NCBI GenBank assembly: GCA_021845645.1
Contig: JAJZVM010000150.1
Coordinates: forward strand, 1 to 10,427
Source: Bacillota bacterium
Lineage (GTDB): Bacteria; Bacillota_E; JAJZYS01; JAJYTV01
Length of the DNA stretch: 10,427 nt
Direction: 5' to 3'
Within the stretch, counting starts at the first letter, position 1, and each line of letters starts with the position of its first letter. The notes beneath the pieces were generated by a model. It made no database searches. It was not told the origin of the DNA and saw nothing but the letters and a program-made list of their open reading frames with translations. The position numbers and the translations under genes were made by a program. Shown here in pieces: positions 1-6,129 of this stretch.

Positions 1-608
1 AGGAGGTGGGAGTTGAGGAAGACCGTCGCGCCGCGGTCCCTCAGGCCCTGGATGATGCCGCGCACTTCGTGCCGTCCCACCGGGTCGAGCGCGGACGTCG
101 GCTCGTCGAGCACGACGAGTTCCGGTTCCCCGATCAAGGCCGCGGCAAGGCCGAGCCGTTGCTGCATGCCCTTCGAGAAGGCGCCCACGCGCCGCCTGCC
201 TTCGCCCTCGAGCCCGACGAGCTCGAGGGCGCTGTCCGTCGCCGCCGCGATGCGCTCCCTGCCGAGGCCGGCCAGCACCGCGTGCGATCGCAGCACCTCT
301 CGGGCGCTCAGCCAGTCCTGGTAGCGGAAGAGCTCCGGCAGGTAGCCGATCCGCCGCCTGGCGGACGGATCGCCGATCGGTCCGCCCAGCACCATGCCCT
401 CCCCGGCCGTCGGCCGCACGAGGCCGAGAAGCAGCTTGACCGCCGTCGTCTTGCCGGCGCCGTTCGGCCCAAGGAAGCCGAAGACGCTGCCCCGCGGCAC
501 CGTCAGGCTGAGTCCGTGCAGAGCGACGCGACGGCCGTAGCGCTTTTCCAGCAGATCGGTGCGGATCGCAGCGTCAGGGTCGCGTCCGGGTGCCGCCGCA
601 TGTGCCAC
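1..608 (-). CDS. ABC-2-type transporter ATP-binding subunit (BcrA-like), 3' end outside window
   Basis: Cytoplasmic ATPase of an ABC exporter; the substrate cannot be read from the sequence. The visible 202 residues hold a complete nucleotide-binding core: Walker A GPNGAGKT (about 47-54), a GYLPE Q-loop segment (88-92) with Glu where Q is commoner, as is usual in BcrA/CcmA/NatA-type ATPases, the signature FSKGMQQR (144-151), Walker B ELVVLDE (163-169), a D-loop SALD and the switch His (201). Only the C-terminal tail is cut off at base 1. The start is the only reasonable in-frame one, GTG at 608, but it is 13 nt from the GGGAGG site (622-627), while an out-of-frame GTG at 615 has ideal 6-nt spacing. 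A permease gene should lie just beyond the window. It follows the sigma/anti-sigma genes on the same strand after a 117-nt gap with a hairpin, so it may be the far end of that operon. The family call is secure; the start is less so. Confidence 0.93.
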   Translation of the reverse strand, partial: MAHAAAPGRDPDAAIRTDLLEKRYGRRVALHGLSLTVPRGSVFGFLGPNGAGKTTAVKLLLGLVRPTAGEGMVLGGPIGDPSARRRIGYLPELFRYQDWLSAREVLRSHAVLAGLGRERIAAATDSALELVGLEGEGRRRVGAFSKGMQQRLGLAAALIGEPELVVLDEPTSALDPVGRHEVRGIIQGLRDRGATVFLNSHL

Positions 609-622
609 GTGCCACGTGCCAC
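602..622. repeat. Three tandem copies of a 7-bp unit (GTGCCAC) at the ABC ATPase start
   Basis: Three exact head-to-tail copies of GTGCCAC (GTGGCAC on the coding, minus strand) occupy 602-608, 609-615 and 616-622. They lie between the GGGAGG ribosome-binding site (622-627) and the in-frame GTG start (606-608). Each copy carries its own GTG, and since 7 is not a multiple of 3 the three GTGs are in three different frames. Loss of one copy would bring the in-frame GTG to about 6 nt from the ribosome-binding site. The repeat is seen directly; a regulatory role is inference. Confidence 0.9.
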
Positions 623-678
623 CTCCCGCAGGGCTTGGCTGTCTTATCCATCTTGGCGATCGCAGTCTGGACACGCAA

Positions 679-707
679 GCAGGCGGAAGAGCCGCTCTCC
701 CGCCTGC
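679..707 (-). terminator. Hairpin between the secreted-protein gene and the ABC ATPase
   Basis: Arms GCAGGCGG (679-686) and CCGCCTGC (700-707) pair over 8 bp. After one mismatch, AGAG (688-691) pairs with CTCT (695-698) around a 3-nt loop. On the minus strand it lies 18 nt after the stop codon of the upstream gene. The sequence after it (TTGCGTG) is not a proper U-tract, so full intrinsic termination is doubtful. It may be an attenuator or an mRNA-stabilising element that sets the ATPase apart from the upstream genes. Confidence 0.45.
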
Positions 708-725
708 CCCGGAAACCCGCAGGGG

Positions 726-1274
726 TCAGGGCAGCCGCATGTCGAGCTTGTTGCCGCTGTCCATCGGCACCGCCGTCGACGCCTGAAGGCCCTTGCCAGT
801 CCAGCGATAGGTGACATCCATGGGTTTGAGGGACGGCGCATACATCGGGTCGGTCGGCTTGTAGCGCCAGAAGCGGACAGTGATGAAGCCCTTGCCAAAC
901 GCGACGACCTTGAGCTGCGACGACTCCTCGCCGAGGTTGGACAGCCCGGACAGGCGATCCGAGCCGATCAGCGTGCGGCCATGCCAGAACAGCACGAGCT
1001 GTCCGTAGCCGTCCGCGGTCGGGAAGCGCACCGTGGGGACCGCCGTCAGCGTGCCGCCGAACCCGTCGGGCACGGTGATGACCTTGCCCGCGAGGTGCAG
1101 GTGCTCACCCGTCGTGGCGCCATGGCTGTACTCGCGCGCGGAGCCGAGGACGCGCAGGACCTGCGTGCGTGTGAGCTGCGCGGGCGGTGGTGCCGCTTGA
1201 GCGACCGGCAGTGCGGGCAGGAGCAGGGTCAGGAGGCTCAAAGCGCCGGTGACCGCTGCCGTACGGTGTTTCAT
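726..1274 (-). CDS. Secreted LppP/LprE-like protein
   Basis: A 182-residue exported protein. Residues 1-27 form a typical Sec signal peptide: MKHR, a Leu/Ala-rich core, then VAQA before APPP (likely cleavage at 27/28). There is no lipobox Cys, so it should be released or wall-held, not lipidated. The rest is a soluble domain whose order (QLVLFWHGRTLIG about 92-104, then VVAFGKGFITVRFWRY about 123-138, then VTYRWTGKGLQA near 154-165) resembles LppP/LprE-type extracytoplasmic domains of Gram-positive bacteria; this is from memory and no function is known for that family. The start has a good ribosome-binding site (AGAGGAG) about 8 nt upstream, and the gene begins 22 nt after the anti-sigma stop, so it is almost surely co-transcribed. 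It could act as an extracytoplasmic sensor or effector of the anti-sigma factor. The family call is tentative; gene and export are well supported. Confidence 0.75.
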   Translation of the reverse strand: MKHRTAAVTGALSLLTLLLPALPVAQAAPPPAQLTRTQVLRVLGSAREYSHGATTGEHLHLAGKVITVPDGFGGTLTAVPTVRFPTADGYGQLVLFWHGRTLIGSDRLSGLSNLGEESSQLKVVAFGKGFITVRFWRYKPTDPMYAPSLKPMDVTYRWTGKGLQASTAVPMDSGNKLDMRLP

Positions 1275-1296
1275 CTCAGCACTCCTCTGCAGACGT

Positions 1297-2400
1297 TCAG
1301 CGCAAGCCGGAAGCGATGCTCAGGATCTCTGCCTTGCCGAGCGTGCCGGCGACAGCGTATACGCGGTCCCCCGACGTCCAGACGACGCCCCCGGCCGCTT
1401 GGCCCTTGGCCTGCAGCCAAAGGCCGTTGGCAGCGCCGAGCGTCACCGTGGCGGAGGTGACCTGCGCCATCGGCACGGGGATGGGCATTGTCCTGGTGGG
1501 GTCGGTGATGTCGCGGATCTCCGCCGACAGCTCGGGCGACACGCCCGGCAGGGAGAGAACGTAGTCTTCGATCTCGGCCACCTTGGCACCGGTCGAGAAG
1601 ACCTTGGGCACAGGCGCCTCGGCCAGCACGAGCGGCGGCATCCGCTGCGAGCGCGGCAGCTGCGCGGCCGCGGCGCCGTAGCTGATCACCACGGCAGGGC
1701 CCGTCGTGACGTGCAGGATGCTGCCCGAGATGTTCTTCGGCATCGGCGGCAGAGAGATGTGGTGCTTTGCGGCGTAGGACGCGAGTTTCCGCTGGTCGAG
1801 GGTGAGGCTCTGCGTCGCCTGCGCGAGCACGGCGTAGGACGGAGCGGGCAGGCCGTGCGGCAGGGCGGCGGGCGTCGCGATGCGGAACCCAACCGCGGCC
1901 TGCGCCGCAGCGAGATCCGCCTCGGCCGTGAGGCGCGAGCTGCCCTTGTCCTGCATGGTGCCGAGGTTCTGGAGTCCGATCAGCGACCGCACCTGGCCTG
2001 GGGCTACCGGCACGGCCGTGAACTGGCGCGGTTCGAAGATGAGCAGGAGGTTGCGCGCGTATCCTCCGACCGGTGTCGCCGCGAGCAGCACCAGCAGTGT
2101 GAGGAATCCCGCCAACCCTGTCGCCCAGCGTAGCCGGCCCCTGGTGGGCGGCTGCCCGAGGGCGATGGCCGCACCCCGCGTCTCGGCTTGCAACAGGCGC
2201 TGCCGGGCCAGGGCTTGCCCTGCGTCCAGGTGGCCGTCCGGCGCCTCCATCAGCCGCCTCGCGTCCCTCTCCGCATCGCGGATCAGCCCGAGTCGCTCCA
2301 GGCAGTGCCCGCATTCGGCCACATGCCGCCGCACGCCCGCGCGGACGGCCCACTCCTCATCCAGCATCCGGCGCAATGTACCGTCATCCGCGTGGCGCAT
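1297..2400 (-). CDS. Anti-sigma factor, zinc-finger N-terminus with one TM segment and a large outer domain
   Basis: A 367-residue membrane protein that should hold the adjacent sigma factor inactive at the membrane. The N-terminal cytoplasmic part has the ZAS-type zinc motif HVAECGHC (His26, Cys30, Cys33), with His3 a possible fourth ligand. One hydrophobic span follows (about 92-112, WATGLAGFLTLLVLLAATPV). The outer part of some 250 residues ends in GDRVYAVAGTLGKAEILSIA, a pattern seen in DUF4367-like sensory domains of Bacillales anti-sigma factors. Its ATG lies inside the end of the sigma gene (17-bp overlap), with ribosome-binding site AAAGGAG 7 nt upstream in sigma coding sequence, so the two are translationally coupled, as expected for a sigma/anti-sigma pair. 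The outer domain probably senses or binds an envelope signal; the ligand is unknown. Confidence 0.88.
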   Translation of the reverse strand: MRHADDGTLRRMLDEEWAVRAGVRRHVAECGHCLERLGLIRDAERDARRLMEAPDGHLDAGQALARQRLLQAETRGAAIALGQPPTRGRLRWATGLAGFLTLLVLLAATPVGGYARNLLLIFEPRQFTAVPVAPGQVRSLIGLQNLGTMQDKGSSRLTAEADLAAAQAAVGFRIATPAALPHGLPAPSYAVLAQATQSLTLDQRKLASYAAKHHISLPPMPKNISGSILHVTTGPAVVISYGAAAAQLPRSQRMPPLVLAEAPVPKVFSTGAKVAEIEDYVLSLPGVSPELSAEIRDITDPTRTMPIPVPMAQVTSATVTLGAANGLWLQAKGQAAGGVVWTSGDRVYAVAGTLGKAEILSIASGLR

Positions 2401-2917
2401 GGTCCATCTCCTTTCTCAGCCGCAGTTCCGCACGCCTGAGGCGGGTGCCGATCTGCCCGACCGGCAGACTCATGGTCTGCGCGATCTCGTTGTAGCTGAA
2501 GCCGCTGTAGCGCAAAGCGAGCAGCGTGGCCTCGCCCTGTTTGAGCCGTGTCAGCGAACGGCGCAACTCTGCGATCTCCTCGCGCGTCGCTACAAGGTCA
2601 CCCGGGTCCGGCGCGCCTCGGTCCCAAACGCGGGCGTCGCGCTCCTCGCGCACGCGCCGTCGCCCCTCGCCGCGCAGTTCGTTCAGGGCGCCGTGCGCCG
2701 CCGCCCTATAGAGCCACGGCCCGGGCCGCTCCGGAAAGTCTGCGCCGAAGTGCCGGTAGAAGGCGAGGAAGACCTCCTGCGCGACTTCTTCGCTCCAAGA
2801 CTGGCTATGCGTGATCTGTCGCGCGACACGCACGACGCGCGGCCACTCCATGAGAAACAGCTCGTCAAACGTCCGAACTTGCCGGATCGACGGCCTGCCA
2901 GTCTCCTCCAGCGACAT
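2384..2917 (-). CDS. RNA polymerase sigma-70-family factor, ECF type
   Basis: A 177-residue alternative sigma factor. Region 2 runs from about 20 to 85 (FDELFLMEWPRVV, then EEVAQEVFLAFYRHF, the core-binding and -10 recognition part, then PWLYRAAAHGALNELR). Region 4 is about 115-170, with the helix-turn-helix in YSGFSYNEIAQTMSLPVGQI and the closing GTRLRRAELRLRKEM. Length fits the ECF group. The ATG at 2917 is chosen because GGAGGTG (2921-2927) lies directly before it. An in-frame GTG at 2983 would add 22 residues but has no ribosome-binding site. The anti-sigma factor overlaps its end. It lies 74 nt after the GNAT gene, so it may share that transcript or have its own promoter; no clear autoregulatory ECF promoter was recognised. 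Likely targets are its own operon, including the secreted protein and ABC exporter. Confidence 0.92.
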   Translation of the reverse strand: MSLEETGRPSIRQVRTFDELFLMEWPRVVRVARQITHSQSWSEEVAQEVFLAFYRHFGADFPERPGPWLYRAAAHGALNELRGEGRRRVREERDARVWDRGAPDPGDLVATREEIAELRRSLTRLKQGEATLLALRYSGFSYNEIAQTMSLPVGQIGTRLRRAELRLRKEMDHAPRG

Positions 2918-2991
2918 CGACACCTCCGCTACCGCCCCCTTCGCCCGGATAGCACCACGGAAGGGAGATTTGTGACGCGGCACCGGGCGGA

Positions 2992-3774
2992 TCAGCCCGA
3001 CGCGGACGGACGATGGATGAAGGCCTGCGCCCGCGTGACGGGGCGAAAGCCGTATTTCTCCACGATCGGCCTGCTCATCGGGCTCGCGTCGATGGTGACG
3101 AAGCGCCTGCCGCGTGCGATGGCCTCCTGCACGCGGGTCGCGAGGAGAGCCGTGTAGTGTCCCTTCCCCCTGCTCGCCGGCAGGGTGGCGCCACCCCAGA
3201 TGCCCGCGAACGGGCTTCGCGCGGGGAATTGGATGCGCCCGGCGCTGACCGGCCGGCCGCTTTCGTAGACTGCGTACACGCTCAGGCTGTCCGGGTCGGT
3301 GCGCATCATATGGCGGAGATGCTCCTCGAGGCTGAGGTGCTCTCCCGGCCAGACAGCCTCGCGGACTGCGGTGACATCGCGCAGGCCCTCCGGGGAGCCG
3401 ATGCGACGCACGTCCGCCACGACTGGCCGCATGAGAGCTTCGGGCACGTCCGCGAGGTCCAGGATGAGGATCGTCTCCGGCTCCTCCGCCTCAAAGCCGT
3501 GCCGCGCGAGGCGCTGGTGCATGTCGACGGGGAGGTCGTGCGCGAAGAGCTTCCATTCGAATTCATGGCCGAGCCCGTCGAAGTAGGCCGTCTCGCGCTC
3601 GATCACGCCGTCGGCCTCCGCCTCGTCCAGCCTGGCAAAAATGATCGCACTCTGCCTGCCGACGGTGTCCACGAGGCGCACGACGCCTGGCGCCTCCTCG
3701 CGCCGCATGCCGCTCTCGCGGGCCTGCAGGCGCTCCTCGCGATCATAGAGCGCCATGAGCTCGTCAACGTCCAA
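2992..3774 (-). CDS. GNAT-family N-acetyltransferase (two-lobed)
   Basis: A 260-residue cytosolic enzyme expected to move an acetyl group from acetyl-CoA to an amine; the substrate is unknown. The C-terminal half (about 120-255) is a standard GNAT fold with the acetyl-CoA pyrophosphate loop RGKGHY (202-207) in LPASRGKGHYTALLATRV, a preceding strand YAVYESGRPVSAGRIQF and the closing KYGFRPVTR. The N-terminal half (about 1-110) looks like a second, degenerate GNAT lobe. The start is a TTG at 3774, chosen because GGAGGTG (3783-3789) is ideally placed; the reading frame stays open upstream to 4011 but that would run into the divergent gene. It is the first gene of a possible minus-strand run leading into the sigma factor, though a role in the sigma system is not implied by its sequence. 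Confidence 0.87.
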   Translation of the reverse strand: MDVDELMALYDREERLQARESGMRREEAPGVVRLVDTVGRQSAIIFARLDEAEADGVIERETAYFDGLGHEFEWKLFAHDLPVDMHQRLARHGFEAEEPETILILDLADVPEALMRPVVADVRRIGSPEGLRDVTAVREAVWPGEHLSLEEHLRHMMRTDPDSLSVYAVYESGRPVSAGRIQFPARSPFAGIWGGATLPASRGKGHYTALLATRVQEAIARGRRFVTIDASPMSRPIVEKYGFRPVTRAQAFIHRPSASG

Positions 3775-3856
3775 CTGTGCCACCTCCGCTGCCGCCTGCA
3801 GGCGCCCGGTGCCGGACACCCGTTTCGTCCATCCTATCACGGTGCCCGTGGCCCCG

Positions 3857-3891
3857 GTCCGGCCGCGCGGGGCAGGGGAGCGCCGCCGGAC
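3857..3891. other. Strong hairpin in the divergent intergenic region
   Basis: Outer arms GTCCGGC (3857-3863) and GCCGGAC (3885-3891) pair over 7 bp. After a C-C mismatch, GCGC (3865-3868) pairs with GCGC (3880-3883), leaving an 11-nt G-rich loop with two G4 runs. It sits in the 181-bp gap between the GNAT gene and the PLP enzyme, with no U-tract on either side. It could be a leader structure of either transcript or an operator; neither is shown. No convincing sigma-A promoter was found in this gap. The best plus-strand -10 candidate, CATAAC at 3931-3936, is weak. Confidence 0.55.
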
Positions 3892-3955
3892 GTGGAAGGA
3901 CATCCTGGCTGTGAAGAAGGCCCTACCATTCATAACGTGAAGGCAGGTTCTGCCG

Positions 3956-5113
3956 ATGCAGGGACCGATGAGCCGCTTCGTGCACACCGGCTTCGAGCGC
4001 GACCCCGCCACGGGCGCCCTGGCGCCCGCCGTCTACCGCGCCGTCAGCTTCCACCACAAGGATCCGGAAAAGCCCCTGCGCTGGGACTACTCGCGCTCCG
4101 GCAACCCGACCCGCGACGCCCTCGAGGGGGCGATCGCCACCCTCGAGGGTGGCCTGCGCGGCTTCGCGTTCGCCTCGGGCAACCAGGCGATCACGGCGGC
4201 GTTCCTGCTCTTCGCCGCTGGCGACCACCTGATCGCGACGGCCGACTGCCAGGGCGGGACGCAGCGCCTCGTGCGCGCGGTGCTCAGCCGCTTCGGACTC
4301 TCGGTGAGCTATGTCGACACCGACGACCTCGCAGCCGTCCAACGGGCCAGGCGGCCCGAGACCAAAGCCGTGCTCGTCGAGAACTTCTCGAACCCCTTCC
4401 TGCGCGTGAGCGACATCCCGGCGCTCGCAACCTGGGCGCACCAGGAGGGGCTTCGCCTGATCGTCGACAACACGTTCCTCACGCCCTACCTGCAGGCTCC
4501 ACTTGCGCTCGGCGCCGATCTCGTGCTGCACAGCGCCACGAAGATGATCGCCGGACACGGCGACGTCACGGCGGGATTGGCGGCGACGGCCGACGAGGAG
4601 CTTGGCCGAGCCCTCTACACGGTGCAGAACGCGACCGGCGGCATGCTCTCGCCCGACGACAGCTACCAGGTGCTGCGCGGGCTGCACACCCTGCCCCTGC
4701 GCATGGAGCGCGCGCAGGACACGGCCGGCTCGTTCGCGGCCTTCCTGAGCCGCCAGCCCGAGGTCGTGGAGATCCATTACCCCGGCCTTGGCGGGGACCC
4801 GGGACACGAGACGGCCGCCCGCACGGTGCGGGGCTTCGGCAACATGATCACGGTGCGCCTCGGCGACGCCCGCCTCGTGGCCCCCATGGCGCGCCATCTC
4901 GAGATGATCCGCGTCGGTGCGGGCTTCGGCGGCCCCGAAACGAGCATCTCGCTGCCCGAACTGCACTGCCACGCGGCGCTGACGGCCGGCGAGCGTCAGG
5001 AGAGGCGCCTCACGGGCGACATCCTGCGCTTTTCGGTCGGCCTCGAGGACCTCGCCGACATCGAGGCCGACCTGCGCCGGGCGCTAGACCGCGCCACCGG
5101 CGAGATTCAGTAG
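3956..5113 (+). CDS. Cys/Met-metabolism PLP enzyme, cystathionine gamma-lyase/synthase-like (MccB-like, divergent)
   Basis: A 385-residue cytosolic fold-type I PLP enzyme of the transsulfuration family. The expected job is cleaving cystathionine to cysteine, or a related gamma-elimination or sulfhydrylation. Family marks: YSRSGNPTR (45-53; Tyr45 and Arg47 bind the neighbour subunit's PLP phosphate), Asp171 in VDNTFLTPYL (pairs the pyridine N), HSATKMIAGHGDV with Schiff-base Lys196, HYPGL (274-278) and Arg358 in LRFSVGLED (binds substrate carboxylate). Oddities: the strongly conserved PLP-stacking Tyr (E. coli MetC Tyr111) is Gln99 in DCQGGTQ, the usual ASGMAAI is ASGNQAI, and the usual ETPSNP is ENFSNP. 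Length is normal. ATG 3956 has only a weak upstream AGG; ATG 3968 is possible. The end overlaps the convergent beta-synthase gene by 7 bp. Family is certain; the exact reaction is open because of the altered active site. Confidence 0.85.
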   Translation: MQGPMSRFVHTGFERDPATGALAPAVYRAVSFHHKDPEKPLRWDYSRSGNPTRDALEGAIATLEGGLRGFAFASGNQAITAAFLLFAAGDHLIATADCQGGTQRLVRAVLSRFGLSVSYVDTDDLAAVQRARRPETKAVLVENFSNPFLRVSDIPALATWAHQEGLRLIVDNTFLTPYLQAPLALGADLVLHSATKMIAGHGDVTAGLAATADEELGRALYTVQNATGGMLSPDDSYQVLRGLHTLPLRMERAQDTAGSFAAFLSRQPEVVEIHYPGLGGDPGHETAARTVRGFGNMITVRLGDARLVAPMARHLEMIRVGAGFGGPETSISLPELHCHAALTAGERQERRLTGDILRFSVGLEDLADIEADLRRALDRATGEIQ

Positions 5114-6012
5114 ATGTTGCAGCTCAGATAGCGCTCCGAACTGTCGACAAAGATGGTCGCGATGTTGCCCCTCTGGATCTTCTCGGCCTGCCGCAGCGCC
5201 GCGACGTAGGCTGCGCCCGAGGAGGAGCCGACAAGCAGGCCGGCCTCGCGGCCGAGCCGCCCGACCGCTGCGAACGAGTCCTCGTCCGACACGGTCTCGA
5301 TCTCGTCGACGAGCGAGAGGTCGAGCGTCTTCGGCACGAACTCGTTGCCGATCCCCTCCACGCGGTGCCGGCCCGCCGGCCCGCCGGCGAACACCGAGCC
5401 CTCCGGCTGCACCAGCACCACTTTCGTCTCGGGGCGCTGCTCTTTCAGATAACGCGCAACGCCCGTCAGGGTGCCGCCTGTACCGGCGCCGGCGACCAGC
5501 ACGTCGACCCGGCCGTCGAGCTGCTCGTAGAGTTCGGGACCTGTCGAGAGGTAATGCGCCTCGGGGTTGTCGGGATTCGCGAATTGCTGCGGCACGTAGC
5601 CGCCGCGTTCCCGCGCGATGCGGTGCGCCTCCTCGATCGCCGCCAGCATGCCACCCTCGCGCGGCGTGTTGACGACCTCGCCGCCCAGCGCGCGCATGAG
5701 CGCCTGCTTCTCCCGCGAGAAGTGCTCCGGCACCACCAGCACGACGTCGATTCCGCGACCGACCGCGGCGAGGGCAAGGCCGATGCCCGTGTTGCCCGCT
5801 GTCGGCTCGATCACGGTGCCGCCGGGCTTCAGCCGCCCGTCCCGCAGCGCGGCGTCGATCAGGTAGCGTCCAAGCCGATCTTTGATGCTGCCACCGGGAT
5901 TGAACATCTCAAGCTTCGCGAAAAGGTGTACGTCCCGTCCCAGGCCTGCCGGATGGAGCTCGAGGACCGGCGTCCGGCCGATCAGCTCGAGGACGCTCTG
6001 CACGACGTCCAA
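5107..6012 (-). CDS. Cystathionine beta-synthase/cysteine synthase-family PLP enzyme (MccA-like)
   Basis: A 301-residue fold-type II PLP enzyme that joins homocysteine (or sulfide) to serine or O-acetylserine. It shows GRTPVLEL (12-19), NPGGSIKDR with Schiff-base Lys44, the PLP-side loop PTAGNTGIG (70-78), phosphate loop GAGTGGTLTG (175-184), VEGIGNEFVP (218-227) and the closing SSSG and SSERYLS. GGSIKDR and EGIGxxFVP lean to cystathionine beta-synthase over plain CysK. The C-terminal CBS-domain pair is absent, and length matches B. subtilis MccA (about 307). The start is TTG at 6012, behind GGAGGTGA (6017-6024); longer open frames upstream (ATG 6069, 6165) lack a fitting ribosome-binding site and pass the promoter. 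The convergent neighbour is the matching gamma-lyase-like enzyme, so the pair probably serves reverse transsulfuration (methionine to cysteine). No T-box or S-box-like leader was recognised. Confidence 0.9.
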   Translation of the reverse strand: MDVVQSVLELIGRTPVLELHPAGLGRDVHLFAKLEMFNPGGSIKDRLGRYLIDAALRDGRLKPGGTVIEPTAGNTGIGLALAAVGRGIDVVLVVPEHFSREKQALMRALGGEVVNTPREGGMLAAIEEAHRIARERGGYVPQQFANPDNPEAHYLSTGPELYEQLDGRVDVLVAGAGTGGTLTGVARYLKEQRPETKVVLVQPEGSVFAGGPAGRHRVEGIGNEFVPKTLDLSLVDEIETVSDEDSFAAVGRLGREAGLLVGSSSGAAYVAALRQAEKIQRGNIATIFVDSSERYLSCNIY

Positions 6013-6056
6013 GCCGTCACCTCCAAGCGTGTCGGACAAGCGCAGTCCCTGCCATC

Positions 6057-6084
6057 CTGGCTGCGCCATCCCCCCGCCTATGAT
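6057..6084 (+). promoter_or_regulatory. Divergent promoter of the metallo-hydrolase gene
   Basis: TATGAT (6079-6084; 5 of 6 to TATAAT) forms the -10, with only a weak -35 (CTGGCT, 6057-6062, 16-bp spacer). It lies within CTATGATAG (6078-6086), an almost perfect palindrome that also gives the minus-strand -10, so the two transcripts start almost back to back. A start near 6091 leaves a short leader to the AAGGGGG ribosome-binding site. Confidence 0.45.
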
Positions 6085-6108
6085 AGCCTTTCGCTGGGAA
6101 CATGTCCG
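6080..6108 (-). promoter_or_regulatory. Promoter of the beta-synthase gene
   Basis: On the minus strand CGGACA (6108-6103; 4 of 6 to TTGACA) and TATCAT (6085-6080; 5 of 6 to TATAAT) are exactly 17 bp apart. This puts the transcript start near 6073, about 60 nt before the TTG start and its strong ribosome-binding site. The same -10 bases are used in reverse by the divergent promoter. Confidence 0.6.
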
Positions 6109-6129
6109 AGGAAGAAGGGGGACTACAGT

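Noticed and set aside
1249..2133. Open plus-strand frames antisense to the anti-sigma gene
   Set aside because: No recognisable domain, and they overlap a gene with clear zinc motif, TM segment and coupled start.
2918..2983. N-terminal extension of the sigma factor to GTG 2983
   Set aside because: No ribosome-binding site there, whereas ATG 2917 has GGAGGTG just upstream and gives the normal ECF length.
2942..2988. Inverted repeat CGCCCGG/CCGGGCG around the sigma-gene upstream region
   Set aside because: Seven GC-only bases separated by more than 30 nt are expected by chance at this base composition.
3775..3955. SAM (S-box) riboswitch or T-box ahead of the sulfur-metabolism PLP enzyme
   Set aside because: The region has one strong hairpin but no multi-helix core, no terminator/antiterminator pair and no T-box sequence that I can recognise.
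3013..6129. A very long open plus-strand frame running into the metallo-hydrolase gene from base 3013
   Set aside because: It runs antisense to the GNAT and beta-synthase genes and overlaps the PLP enzyme in another frame, has Arg/Ala/Pro-rich composition typical of high-GC shadow frames, and shows no domain before MRVTWFG at 6130.
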